From assembly GCA_034509755.1 (NCBI GenBank), contig CM067547.1:46526859-46590858 (forward strand): a DNA stretch of 64,000 nt, written 5' to 3'. A program made the position numbers and the translations under genes. Below the pieces are notes generated by a model that saw nothing but the letters and a program-made list of their open reading frames with translations, did not search any database and had not been told where the DNA came from. Positions 44,547 through 55,375 of the stretch are shown here, in pieces. The first letter of the stretch is position 1, and every line of letters starts with the position of its first letter. Source of the stretch: Anisodus tanguticus. Its lineage: Eukaryota; Streptophyta; Magnoliopsida; Solanales; Solanaceae.

Positions 44547-47500
44547 ATAGCTGGCCAGTGGGTCGGGATTGGGACTGGCGGGCCAGGTCGGGTTTGGCGG
44601 GCCGAATCGGGTGAAAGGGGCGGGATCGGGGCTGGCGAGTCAGGCGGGATCGGGTTTGGTGGGATTTGCCGAAGTCCCGTCCCGATCCCGTCGGAATCGG
44701 GTCGGGGCGGGATCGGGGCGGGGGCAGACGGTTTTTCCTTTTTTTTTTTAATAACATATGTATAAAAAACTCAATAATTAAACAAGACAAGATAGTGTAA
44801 TAAAAATATTCCAAAACTGTTTTTGTGCCTCTTATATTATTTAATAGACATATGATTTTTTTGTAATACAAATATAATTGTCAAAATTGCAACTTTGTGG
44901 TATTGTTCAAAAATTGCAAATTACATAGTAAAATTGCAATTAAAAAAATTACATTATGAAAAAAATTTGTTCTAGTTATTTGATAATTTCCTGTGGTTCT
45001 TCGGTAGAAATTGGTATTTGTTGGTCAAATTGATCCACGTCGCTTCACCACCTTCGGATAAGATTTCATTGTAGTTTTTGTCTTCTTCGTTGATCTCCGG
45101 TTGACCGCACCTTCTCCGCTCCGCTCGTATCCAATCTCCGAATAATACTACAATCTCCAAGCTGTCTCCGGCTAATGAGTGTCTGTAGTCTCCTATTTGA
45201 TATCTGCCGGCAGAAAAAGCGCTTTCAGACGCAGTTGATGACGCTTGAATGTTCAAAACATCTTGGGCCATCATTGAAAGTGTCAGAAAGGTCTTCTCAT
45301 TCCCCTTCCAGTATTTCAGCAAGTCTTCACGTCATTCTTCATTGAGAATTGCTTGGTACGGTACAGAACCTTGCAAAACAAAAATATCAAACTCGCTAAT
45401 TTGGTTAGTAGCGGTACGACCGCACATTCTACTTCCAAGGCTTTCAATACTAGCCGCAGAAACAACATGTCTTTTGTGAGGTTGTGTTGAAGATGAAGAA
45501 GATGGTATGGAAGCCGATATGTTACTAACACTTTCATGTTGGTAAAACCTATATGGTCTTTTACGCTAGACAACACTTCTTCTTTAGTTTGTTCAATAGG
45601 TGGTGGGTTATTTGGATTTTTGGGACTTGGAGGTGGTAGTACTTTTATACAATCGTAAATAGTTTCAATAAGTGATTTAGTACCGTCTATTTTAATAGTC
45701 GGATTTAATACAGCACCAATAATATAAATAGTGGGAATATGAATAAAATATTTTTAATAGTTGCCATTTAAGCTGGTTTTCCATATATTCCGTAAGTAAT
45801 AAAAATATTAGAGCTATATAAAACAACATAGTTGAAATAGTAGGATAATATATATCGAAAATTTCTTTTGTTGCTTGAAAAAATTTCTCTAAAAATACAA
45901 TAAGTTCGGAAATTTTTACCCAATCGCTATCTACAACCATATTAGCTGGATTTTGATTATGAAAGTTAAAAAATAAAGTTATAGGTTTTCTATAGTCATA
46001 AGCAACAAGTAGTTGCTCGTATAAAGTATTTCACCTAGTTGGTACTTCTTCTGAAATTTTTCTATAAGGTAGCTGGCAATCGTGACAAGTTTTTTTATAT
46101 TCTTTTCTTTGTTGTATTCTATTATTTTAAAAAATAAAGTTTATAGCAAATTGTATTTTACTAAGAATGTCTTCAAAAAGTGATAGACCATTCTTTACAA
46201 TTAAGTTATATATATGACACGCGCATTTTATATGAAAATGATCTGGAAAAGATGGAGTTAAACTATTTTTTTAAAATTGTAATAGCGTAATTGTTAGAAG
46301 AAACGTTATCTAATGTAATAATCATAATATCAGTTATTCCGTAATAATCGCACACTTGATAAATATTTTCTGCAATAAAAGTACCAGTGTGCCTATCATC
46401 TATATGCTAAGATACGTTTTTGCATAGACCATTTATAATCTATTCAATTATAAGTTACCGTTAAATAATCATGGCCGTTAGTACTACTATATCAGAAGCG
46501 ATAGCCACTTTGCCATTAAAATGATATAATGAATAACGTAAATACTGTTGATATTCATGTGCAAATTTAAATACATCTCCCTTAACAGTTGATCTAGGAA
46601 AACCGTTAAAAGCAGGATTATACAAATCTCTAATGTAATGAATAAAATCGGGAGATGAAGGAAATGAAAAAGGCATACCCTCCACAGCAACTAATTTTGT
46701 TATTGCTTCCCTATCTCTATGTTTATTGTATTTAGGGCCTACAATTCCCCGTTATAGGGTTAATTTGACCATGTACTTGATCCGGGACAGTATCAGTATG
46801 TAAACCTTGTCTCGATGGAGCGGCGTTTGCGCACCCGATTTTGAAGCCTCGTATTGGGCATACCTAGCTGGATGAGCCCTTACTACGTGTCTCATTAAAC
46901 CCCTCCGTCCCACCGTAACCTTTTTCAGTTTTAAATTTAAAAATATCTTAACAAATTTTACATCTAGCTACTTGATTCTCTACGTCCCTATAAAAAAATA
47001 TTCATGCATCTGATTTTAATGGTCGTTTTGTTGGACATCGTCTCATACTAGGGGGAATAGAAGTCATTTCAGTTGAAGGTGCACTAGTGGGTGTGTTGTC
47101 ATCAACATTAGTGGGTGTATCATCTAGATCATCGTCTAAATTAAAGTCTTCTTGAGTTTCAGAAAATAACTCATCGTCTAAATCTAATGGTATTGTAGGA
47201 AAATGTTCAGTATCAACAAAATCATCCTGTGTAGGAATAGGATTCTGTCTAGAAATAGGACCCTTGCCCTTGTTGCCCTACTAGAAGAAGCATGACCCTA
47301 CCCGTAAGGATACGTTTAAATCCTTCCATTATAAATTTATAATTATACTAATAAATAATTAAAGTAAATAAAATTAAGTGCGCTAAATAAAATAAACAGA
47401 CAATAATAATTTAATGAAGGAACGAATGTACCAAACGCCGACGTGTAATCGAGAGGTTGAAAATTGAAACTTTGCTTGATGGAAGATCCTCAAGCTAGTT

Positions 47501-47963
47501 GTCAACTTCACTCCCAATTCCCAAATGAGTAAATAAAGTTGAATATTTAGTAAACAATGTAGACTTGTAGAGAGATAGATTGAGAGATTAGAGAGATTGT
47601 AGGAAGATTTGTGAGAAATATGGAGAGGAAATGAGTTATTTATAGTTGAAAAATTAGGCTAAAGTGTAAATATAATAACTTATGTGTTAAAAATAAATAT
47701 TAAGGGGGATTGGGGGAGGGGGAGGCCAAAAATGACCGTTGCACAACGGCCAAAATGTAAAATGGTCATTGGTGTAACAACTACTTTTGCAGGAGGGGTT
47801 TGGGGCGGGGCGGGGCGGGTCGGGATTGGCGGGCCTGAGTCGGGCCGGGATGAGACCATGTTCCATCCCGGTTCGAGTCCCGATATTGTTTTTTTTTTTT
47901 TTTTTTTACAGAGGTCGGATTTGGGGCGGGACCGGGCCGACCCGGCCCCACTGGCCCGCCCTA
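44547..47963 (-). mobile_element. hAT transposon, defective, with 8-bp TSD
   Basis: Ends: left TATAGCTGGCCAGTGGGTCG, right read inward TAGGGCGGGCCAGTGGGGCC. The flanking 8-bp repeats AGTTGAAA (44539-44546) and AGTTCAAA (47964-47971) differ by one base. The terminal 200 bp at each side are packed with GGCGGG and CGGGTCGGG words, the G-rich subterminal repeats expected to bind hAT transposase. The interior encodes a decayed transposase on the minus strand. 3417 bp. Confidence 0.9.
44972..47050 (-). pseudogene. hAT transposase, multiply broken
   Basis: An N-terminal BED-type zinc finger lies at about 46985-46855, in shifted frames: VARCKIC, then GLMRHVVRAHPARYAQYEAS. The next fragment, 46685-46461, reads MPFSFPSSPDFIHYIRDLYN and KGDVFKFAHEYQQYLR. 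Core remnants are at 45940-45692 (LEKFFQATKEIFDIYYPTIS). The hAT C-terminal dimerisation domain is at 45322-44972 (LSMMAQDVLNIQASSTASES then AFSAGRYQIGDYRHSL). Stops and frameshifts separate all parts, so no functional protein is made. Confidence 0.9.
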
Positions 47964-47971
47964 AGTTCAAA

Positions 47972-48317
47972 TCGTCCTGAGCAAACAAGGGAGAAGAAAG
48001 AAAGAAACAAATAAAATAGCAACACTAACTGAGAAGAATTTTGTGATGGTGACAACTATGTAAGTAATACTACAAAATACACATATATAGGAGTAGTAGA
48101 AGGCACACAATTATACATCATACTACCACGTTTAAACAATTCCAAGAACCAACCTTACGGTCTTCGAAATCTAACAATCTACGAATTTTCAGTTCTGGGT
48201 CTTCATGATCTACAATAACAAAAAGTACTCTATCCATCATTCATAACAAGAAACACCTAATAAATTAAAGAGAGAAATGTACAAACAGAAACAAAAAGAA
48301 AAATTGAAACAGATTAA
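47972..48317 (-). other. 3' flank of the PYL gene
   Basis: The 3' untranslated region and terminator lie between the PYL stop (48318) and the hAT TSD (47971). AT-rich; no single polyadenylation signal is clear. Confidence 0.55.
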
Positions 48318-48980
48318 CTAGGCATGATGATGACGATGAGTAGTTAATTTACACTTTGTTTTAGCCAAGTTCTCTGCGATCTGCGCCAGAGATTGCAAAT
48401 TGCACCGCACAATTGTATCCACAAATACACACGTTTCTTCCTTCGTATTGCCTTGTGGAACATCTACCTCGTACGACTCCACCACCACCGTCGCTTCATC
48501 GTCTTCCTCCTCCCTGTGCAACGTCGTCACCGACCGATAATTATTCAACCGATGATCGCCTCCGATCACGCTAAAGCTCAACACGTGTTTCTCGTCATCC
48601 AATATCTCCAGCCTCTCCGTACTAGACGCCGCGGGGAGTCCCGAAACAACGCGGACTTCCCGCAGCGTACCGACGTCACCATCGCCGACGATGACGTGGC
48701 AGCTCTTGACGAATTGCTTGTAGGCTTGCGGGTTGTCGAATCGGCGGACAAGGGACCACACGGTGTCGATGGGGGCGGAGATGGCCTGCACCACGGAGGA
48801 GCAACACTGGTTGGGACCCACAACGTGGGTGTTGTAATGCAATACGTTGTCAGGGATAGAAATGGAAACGGGACAGACCCATGTAGCCTGTGATAATTGT
48901 GCTTGCTTATGGAAGTTACCGCCCAGCGTGGCTGTGGCTGTGCTTGGGTTGATTCTATGAAGCTGAAGTGAAGAAGGCAT
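48318..48980 (-). CDS. PYL: Abscisic acid receptor, PYR/PYL/RCAR family (PYL4/5/6 group)
   Basis: Intronless, 220 residues, a START-like ABA-binding fold. When ABA binds, PYL proteins in cytosol and nucleus inhibit clade A PP2C phosphatases and so release SnRK2 kinases. Key residues are all present: Lys92 (contacts the ABA carboxylate), gate loop Ser-Gly-Leu-Pro-Ala at 113-117, Glu122, latch His-Arg-Leu at 143-145 in GGDHRL, Tyr148, Ser150, Glu168 and Asn194 in the C-terminal helix [17 protein letters not shown]. The long N-terminal extension (MPSSLQLHR start) and lack of introns fit the mostly monomeric PYL4-6 group. The exact orthologue is not decided. The ORF is complete; the antisense frame over it is a shadow. 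Confidence 0.97.
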   Translation of the reverse strand: MPSSLQLHRINPSTATATLGGNFHKQAQLSQATWVCPVSISIPDNVLHYNTHVVGPNQCCSSVVQAISAPIDTVWSLVRRFDNPQAYKQFVKSCHVIVGDGDVGTLREVRVVSGLPAASSTERLEILDDEKHVLSFSVIGGDHRLNNYRSVTTLHREEEDDEATVVVESYEVDVPQGNTKEETCVFVDTIVRCNLQSLAQIAENLAKTKCKLTTHRHHHA

Positions 48981-49019
48981 TTCCTGTTTTTCTTCTCTTC
49001 TCTCAAGAGATGAGAATGC

Positions 49020-49034
49020 AGAGTATATATTACT
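49020..49034 (-). promoter_or_regulatory. Probable TATA box of the PYL gene
   Basis: Minus-strand GTAATATATACTC lies about 45 bases upstream of the ATG at 48980. That implies a short 5' untranslated region. Position fits, but transcription start is not known. Confidence 0.6.
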
Positions 49035-49130
49035 CTATTGGAGATTACAGATATCAAGAAATTAAAAAGAGAGACATAAAAAGGAATATAAATCTTTGTC
49101 TAGTTGTGTTTTCCTGGGGAACAACTCTTA

Positions 49131-49526
49131 GGGTGTGTTTGGTAGGGAAGAAAGTATTTTTCAAAAATGTTTTTAATTTTTTCATATTTGATTTTTCAAA
49201 ATATTTTATTTATAAAAATAAAAATTTTAAAATAAAGAAAATGATTTTTCAAATGAAAGTAGAAAAATTAATTTCAATAAGTGACTTTTAAGTTCATTAT
49301 CTCTTCTCTATCCAGCCAACGCCCCCAACCCCACTCCTTGACCATCCACCCCGTTACTCCGAACCCCACTCTCCACTCCATCTCACCTTCATATATTTTT
49401 CTAGATTACATATAAATTATTTTTGGATTATATTCTTTTACTTATGTACCAAATACTAGAAAATAAGTAACAAAATCACTTATTTTAAAAAAAAATATTT
49501 TCTAGGAATTCATACCAAACACACCC
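49131..49526. mobile_element. Tourist-like MITE (PIF/Harbinger) in the PYL promoter
   Basis: Terminal inverted repeats GGGTGTGTTTGGTAgG (left) and, read inward from the right, GGGTGTGTTTGGTAtG. The 3-bp TSD TTA is at 49128-49130 and 49527-49529. 396 bp, AT-rich, non-coding. The near edge is 150 bp from the PYL start codon. Confidence 0.88.
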
Positions 49527-49529
49527 TTA

Positions 49530-50107
49530 AAGACAAATATTAAAGGGAGATGTTTAGCACATAGCTTACGCTGCCTTCTGCAAGTGGATTATCAACTTGC
49601 TTAAAACTTATTTGGACGGAGTCTGCTTCCAATTTGCCCTTGTCATTTATCTTTTATTACGTGATCTGCCACTCTGTTCATAATCCGAGGTTTCCTATGC
49701 TTGAAATTACGTAACAGCCGACCTTCCAGCCAGTGTCCTGCCCAAGTACAGTCATGGGGCAATGGTCACAGTTCGATTCAACCATTTCATCTGCCATCTG
49801 TCTTTAACAGATGCCATCATACTCTCAATGAAAATACTTTTTTAAAAGAAAATGCCACCGAGAGGCGATAAGAAAATCAATAAAAGTTCAGTAACTCTTT
49901 TCGTTTTCATAATTATCAACAATATTTACTACTATGCTCCGTCCAATATTAGCCCCGTTGACAATGTTGAGTTCATAAAACAATTTAAAGGATTCATGAA
50001 ACAACAAAATCATAAATCATGATCAATAATTTGAAACTCTTACCCTGGCGAAGGGTAAATTCTCACTCTACTTCAACATGTTTGAATTCTGATCGCTTTT
50101 ACACGAG
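49530..50107. other. Distal upstream region of PYL
   Basis: Unique-looking DNA with no gene. It contains ATTACGTGATC (about 49660) and TTACGTAAC (about 49708). The first has an ACGT core that could act as a bZIP/ABRE-like site, but such short words occur by chance. A chloroplast-like segment follows. Confidence 0.4.
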
Positions 50108-50157
50108 AAAGGGGGACCACCCTCTAAGCCTAAGTATTCCTCAATGACCGATAGCGT

Positions 50158-50191
<34 letters not shown>

Positions 50192-50224
50192 ATTTAGGGA
50201 GTGCAATAGAGAACCTGAGATCCG
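50108..50224 (+). pseudogene. rrn23: Nuclear copy of a chloroplast 23S rRNA fragment (NUPT)
   Basis: The stretch contains rRNA text recognisable as plastid large-subunit rRNA: GGGGGACCACCCTCTAAGCC, ATGACCGATAGCG, AAGTACCGTGAGGGAAAGG, TGAAAAGAACCCTATTTAGG and GTGCAATAGAGAACCTGAGA. Only about 117 bp are clear; weaker similarity may extend 30-50 bp upstream. The ends stop abruptly in AT-rich nuclear DNA, so this is an inserted organelle fragment and not an rRNA gene. Confidence 0.85.
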
Positions 50225-50229
50225 TATTC

Positions 50230-50440
50230 AAGTGTCTTAATTTAATTAAATATGAAATTTAAAAATAAAAGGAAATTTTTAAATTTTTTGACTTTAAATT
50301 AAAGATGTGTATAATTTTTTAAATCATGTGATCGTAAACTTATCATATAAAATATTAGAATTGAAAAACTTACTAAACATTAAAAAAAAACTCTCTTGAA
50401 GACATATAAAAAAAAATAAGACACTTAAATTGAGACGTAA
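50230..50440. mobile_element. Short MITE with CGTCTCAATTTAA end
   Basis: Right end reverse complement CGTCTCAATTTAAGTGTCTTA; left end TGTCTTAATTTAATTAAAT is a degenerate inverted match. Same terminal family as 39671-39878. It directly abuts the chloroplast rRNA fragment. Confidence 0.55.
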
Positions 50441-51220
50441 GAAGTACTATATTTAAAAGAGCAAGTATAAACACGCTTCATTATTACTCCTAAGAAGATA
50501 TTAATTAGGAAATTTTGACTATTTACTCGTCTTAAGATATAATTTCTCTTCATTGAATATTTACGATATTTATGTGTCATCTTCCTTGAGATATTTGTAG
50601 TCTTCAAGAAAAATTACCGGAAAAGTTTTGAGCGTGAGCTAACACTCATGCAGTGGCAAGGACCCGCAACTCTCGTAGGGGCCACAAACCGCCTGAATCA
50701 ATGTAGCAAACTCTCTCTTTACTCAATGGATAGCGCTTATTCTCTTTCAATTAACAAAATCTACTAAAATTAAGTAGAAGAATAAAATTAATATTATCTT
50801 AAATTTCTAAAATGACAAATAATTTGAGATACTTAATTTTTAGAAACCACAATAAACAATTTAAAACCGAGGGAGTGTTAATGTAACACTAAAACTTTCC
50901 TTCAACAAAATTTTATTTCCTTAAAATGTCTTTACAATAATTTTATTAGATATTAGTACTAAATATACTTTTTTATCTATAAGCCAATGAATATTCACTC
51001 AAAAAGCTCATCGTGCATTTAATTCTATAGATCATTCTTAATCAACTTCATCATCACAAAAACTCACTCAAATGTAGCACTAACAACTAACAACTCTATT
51101 AAATCAAATATCACATCCATCTTTTTTATTGCAACTTGTGGATTATCTGTTTGAAAATATATCTCCTCCTCCTTGAATAATGTATTTATCTTGAAACATA
51201 TAATAATAGAACTAAAAGAC
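50441..51220. other. AT-rich intergenic DNA
   Basis: No gene seen. A GAGGGAGTGTTA tip at about 50869 looks like one end of a degraded MITE. Confidence 0.45.
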
Positions 51221-51223
51221 TGC

Positions 51224-54200
51224 CACTACTACAAAAATACCCTACAGTGACGGGTAAAAATCATCATTTGGAGAATATGAACTTCTCGCATTCTTCTTTT
51301 GGGTACGTTGTTGTGAGCATCATGTGGACTTTTGTTGCTCTCCATGGAGCTTTTGGCCTAATAAGTTTATCTAACCCCTAAGATGACGGTTCCCATAAGT
51401 GTCATCTTTGCCACTGTCACAAACGGATAACGGTTCTGTATCTATCACATGACATGTGACGTTCAAACCCATCACACAAAAGTCACATAAATTTGAATTT
51501 TGATTCGATTTTTTTTCAAATTTTATTAAATTAATAATTTTTTTAATATGGCGGGAAAATTATTATTATTTTTTGTAATTTAATTTCAATATTACAAATT
51601 GAGTGCACCGATGAAATGGACTAAAAATTTAAATAACACCAAAAATATACATTGAATAGCTAGAATTTGTTGTACAAACTCTTCCCAAAATGGATAATCA
51701 TTCAGAGTGCTATTAAAGTGTTTTATTAAAGACTAAAACATTGTTAATCAAGTATCTTATCAATCTAAAATGTTCACTCATCAACATTTAGTTTACCAAC
51801 TTCTGTTTCAGCAAGTATCTTCGAAAAATGCAATCCCCACTCGACACGAATATCATCAAGTTCCTCTTGTGAGTACATGTGTTTGCCGTGGAACTATAAA
51901 CCACAAAAAGAAAATAATTAGTAATGCTTGAAATGATGTAACAATTAACATGGTTAATGGTCTATCATTTAAGTATAGAAGTATTTACATTATTTGTCAT
52001 TAAAGTCGAGTCTAGCATCAACTCTTTCATGAAACGTATCACACAATAGCCACACTCGGTACCACCAGGTTATAGTGGTGCCTGCCATTGAATTAAATAT
52101 CATGTAAATATAACTTAAAACAAAAGTTGTAAAGATTCACTAAATATATAATCACTCAAGTATGCAGACCAAATAAAACAAGTCATACTTTAACATATTT
52201 CACCATAGTCGAGTAAGCCCACTTTTGCCTTTGACCAACTGTAGTTGTAAACATTTGCATGCAACGATGAACAATTTCAGATTCAAAACAGTAACTATAG
52301 AAGCATATTTCACTAAATAGAGTGACGTACATGTTTAGTAGCCTTTCCAAATCTGTATCCGGAGCTTTACCGAGAGGATCTAAATAAAACACCTTGTCCC
52401 CCTTCCGAAGCCGATCACAAGAACAGTGATCCCTAAAGGTGAAATTCCATTAAATTCTAATAGTAATATCTGACATATATGTGTAATGTGATTATCTTAC
52501 TTTGGATTATATGGCATGAAAAGATATTGTCCCTTGTCCTCCTTCCGAAGCCGATCACAAGAACAGGACATATGGTCATAAAATTTAATCATCTTATAAT
52601 ATAATCATACCAAGAACATGCTGGACAGAACTTAAGAACATTCAACAAATACACATGTACTTCAATATTGATCTTAAAGTATAAATGGAGCATAGAAAGA
52701 TCACCAAGGCATAATATTAAACTTACACATCCATCCTAGCATTGTCATCTTCCTGTTCTAAAGATGAAATAACTCCCAAGTTGAATATAATCACATACTG
52801 AAATCAGTATCAAAAAAGTAGCACATATAACACCCTATTTAAATATGGCCTAATATGTCATGGCAAGGCATAAATAGTTAACCAAACAAGCAAAGGTCAT
52901 ACAGATGCTCAGTATTCCACACATACCGCCCCTTTTAACAGCATATGTCCAAACTAAGGCTAAACAAAGACTTGAATCAATCAATATCATAGCTAGTGCA
53001 TATCTAACTCTTTGAGCTAAGTTTTACTGCCTAGATGTTAATTACTATCTCCCTAAGTAGATATTGTCCATATATGCTGTTTGGGATTGATACACCCAAC
53101 ACACTACAACAAGTATAATCCTGATCACTCATATTAAGCACAGAAAAATAGACAAAGTTAAACTAATTGAAATTAATCTAAAATCCTAACTTAAAACAGG
53201 CTAATCAAATAGGAACGATTCAAAGTAAATAAACTAAGCACATAATTAACAAAGCAACTAAAGAATGCAAAATTTAAACTAAAAAGATCTCGTTATTACC
53301 TCTTTGATGCACAACCATGAAGAGAATCTGGAGTGGGATGCCTTCTCCAAATCCACAAGCTCAGACCACACAAGAAAAGAAATCGAAAATTTTAAACTAT
53401 GAAACCTTATTCGGATTTGCTCAAATAGAGACTATGCTTAATTTCTCTAGGTAAAAATACCATTGTCAAGACTTTCTGCTTAAACTTTGGGAGAAAATCC
53501 AATGCTTAAGGCTAATGCTCGATTTTTAGGCGAAAATACCATTCACACTGATGTGGGAGATTGTAAAATCAGGGGTTTTTGATTTAAAATATAAAATAAT
53601 TTTGGAATTCGTCCAATGGAAAATCAGACGTAGATGAGGACGAAGCATAAGTACCAGAAAAAGAAAAGAGGGGTAGGGGATGTTACCTCCGTCGGTGGAG
53701 TCTCGATGGTAGAACGAAACAAGACTCATTTAAGAGCCCTGCCTGAAATAAACGAGCAAGGACTGGTACTCGACTGAGCTTCTGCATTTTTTTGCCAAAA
53801 ATGGCAATCGAGAGAGAGAAATGGGACAACATAGAGGCGCTAGCGTTTCACCATTTATGGGGAAAATGAAAGACCAAGGGCTTTTGCCCTATTTTTCATT
53901 GATATGGGGAGATATGGGATGAGCTTGGTTCGAAATGGACTGGACCCGGCCGATGCGAAGTGAAAAATGGCTCAAAATCCATTTAAATAAAAGGGATGGG
54001 GTAACTTGAGATTAATTTGCAAATGGACTCTTTTCTGTTTTTTTTTTCACATAAAAAAAAAAATAGTGTAAGTCTTAATTTGAATTTAAAAAGTGCTAAA
54101 TAAATAATAAAAACAATGTCGTTTTAAACAGTCAAACACGTCATTTTTGGTCAATTTAAAACACAAGTCACTTATTTATGTGACATTTCACAAAACCGTC

Positions 54201-54378
54201 ACACAAACGTCATAAATAAACGACACTTCAAAACCCGTCACACAAATGTCATAATTATATGACACTTAAAAAACCTATCACATGAATGTCAAGAAAAAGC
54301 GTAAATTTAGTAAAAAGATGTGACACTTGCATTTCTGTCATATGTGAACTGTCACCGTAGCATGTTTTTATTGTAGTG
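51224..54378. mobile_element. CACTA (En/Spm) transposon, non-autonomous, TSD TGC
   Basis: Ends: left CACTACTACAAAAATACCCT, right read inward CACTACAATAAAAACATGCT. Both continue into CTACaGTGACgG. The 3-bp TSD TGC is at 51221-51223 and 54379-54381. Subterminal blocks at 51380-51490 and 54130-54350 repeat CGTCACACAAA(T/C)GTCAT and TGTGACAC-like words, the expected transposase-binding repeats. No TNPD-type transposase is left; only an Ulp1-like protease remnant is found inside. 3155 bp. Confidence 0.93.
51770..52430 (-). pseudogene. Ulp1-like cysteine protease remnant inside the CACTA element
   Basis: Three exon-like pieces on the minus strand. 52430-52183 has CSCDRLRKGDKVFYLDPLGK, ending near LLNMYV, which fits the His/Asp part of C48 (Ulp1/SENP) proteases carried by plant CACTA elements. 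About 52070-51985 reads PGGTECGYCVIRFMKEL, with the catalytic Cys in the usual P-G-x-x-E-C-G context. About 51890-51790 reads YSQEELDDIRVEWGLHF. The intervening DNA looks intronic. The N-terminal part and a start are absent. This protease is normally a cargo domain of such elements, with unclear role. Confidence 0.75.
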
Positions 54379-54381
54379 TGC

Positions 54382-55375
54382 ATCTTTTATTACACTCTAC
54401 TTCAACCAATCATATTCAATAATATATTGGTAAAATATAGTAGAAGCAAGAATTATGTTAACGATTATGTGGCACACACGGGAAAGGCTAGGGTCCACAT
54501 GTGGATGGTTACGACAACAGATGCTTAGATGCCCGGGAGGTGACACTCGAGCATGGCCTATGGTCATGATATTATAAAGGTCCGGGAAAGACTTGTGCGG
54601 ATGTAATCAAAGTGATTGGACAACATATATGTCATGAGCTAAGTTCATGGCATGTATTGTCTATTTTGGACCTAGATTCAAATGAATTTGTCTTTCAAGC
54701 TATGTCATATCGAGTCGCAAAAACGCGTGTACCATGTAAATTTGAGTCATGCATTATAAATCTATTTACTTTCCTCTTTCATTTCAATATAAGATTCATC
54801 TAACGTGTTATGTGCGCATCATCAAAAGCTTTCTAGTCTAGAAGCCTATCAATCCTGCTCGAACTGTCCTCCTCAGTCCGCTTTATGTTAGGCGCGTCAC
54901 ATACACCCCCTTAGGGACTCAACATCATCGCTGAGGTTTTCCCTCCATCATACTGAGAGAGTATTGCCATATTTTTCATGACCCAAGTCTATGACACATA
55001 TTGTCCGCTTTAGTCCTAGGCACACATGAATTTTTCTTACAGACTATGACACATTGAGCCCCAAAAGTGCATGTACCATGTGAACTTGAGTCATGCCTTA
55101 TAAAACTCCGTACTTTCCTCTTCCATTTCGATGTGGAAAGGTGTTATGTGCACACCATCTTCAGAAGCTTGCCAACGTAGAAATCTGTCATTCTTGCTTA
55201 GACATGCCCTCCGCCATGAGCGTCAAAAGATAACGACTAGAGTCTTGGATTATAGGGATTCAAATTAATCCTATTATCTCCCATGATCTTTGCCCCTGTG
55301 AAGATTAAGGGTATTAGTTATTTCTAGTTATCATGTAAAGGCCCCTATTACCCCACATTTGTATTTGTTGACACC
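54382..55375. repeat. Spacer with two diverged copies of a ~250-bp dispersed repeat
   Basis: Copies at about 54632-54900 and 54975-55215 share, in order, CATGTATTGTC/ACATATTGTC, GTACCATGT(A/G)AA(A/C)TT, GAGTCATGC, TACTTTCCTCTT, GTGTTATGTGC and AAGCTT. No protein. The element type is unknown to me. Confidence 0.7.

Noticed and set aside
47684..48014. Gly- and Pro-rich frames on both strands
   Set aside because: Produced by the G-rich subterminal repeats of the hAT element.
48393..48893. 166-codon + strand frame opposite PYL
   Set aside because: It is the antisense shadow of the conserved PYL coding sequence, with no family resemblance of its own.
50108..50224. Functional rRNA gene
   Set aside because: Only about 117 bp of plastid-like 23S text in AT-rich nuclear DNA.
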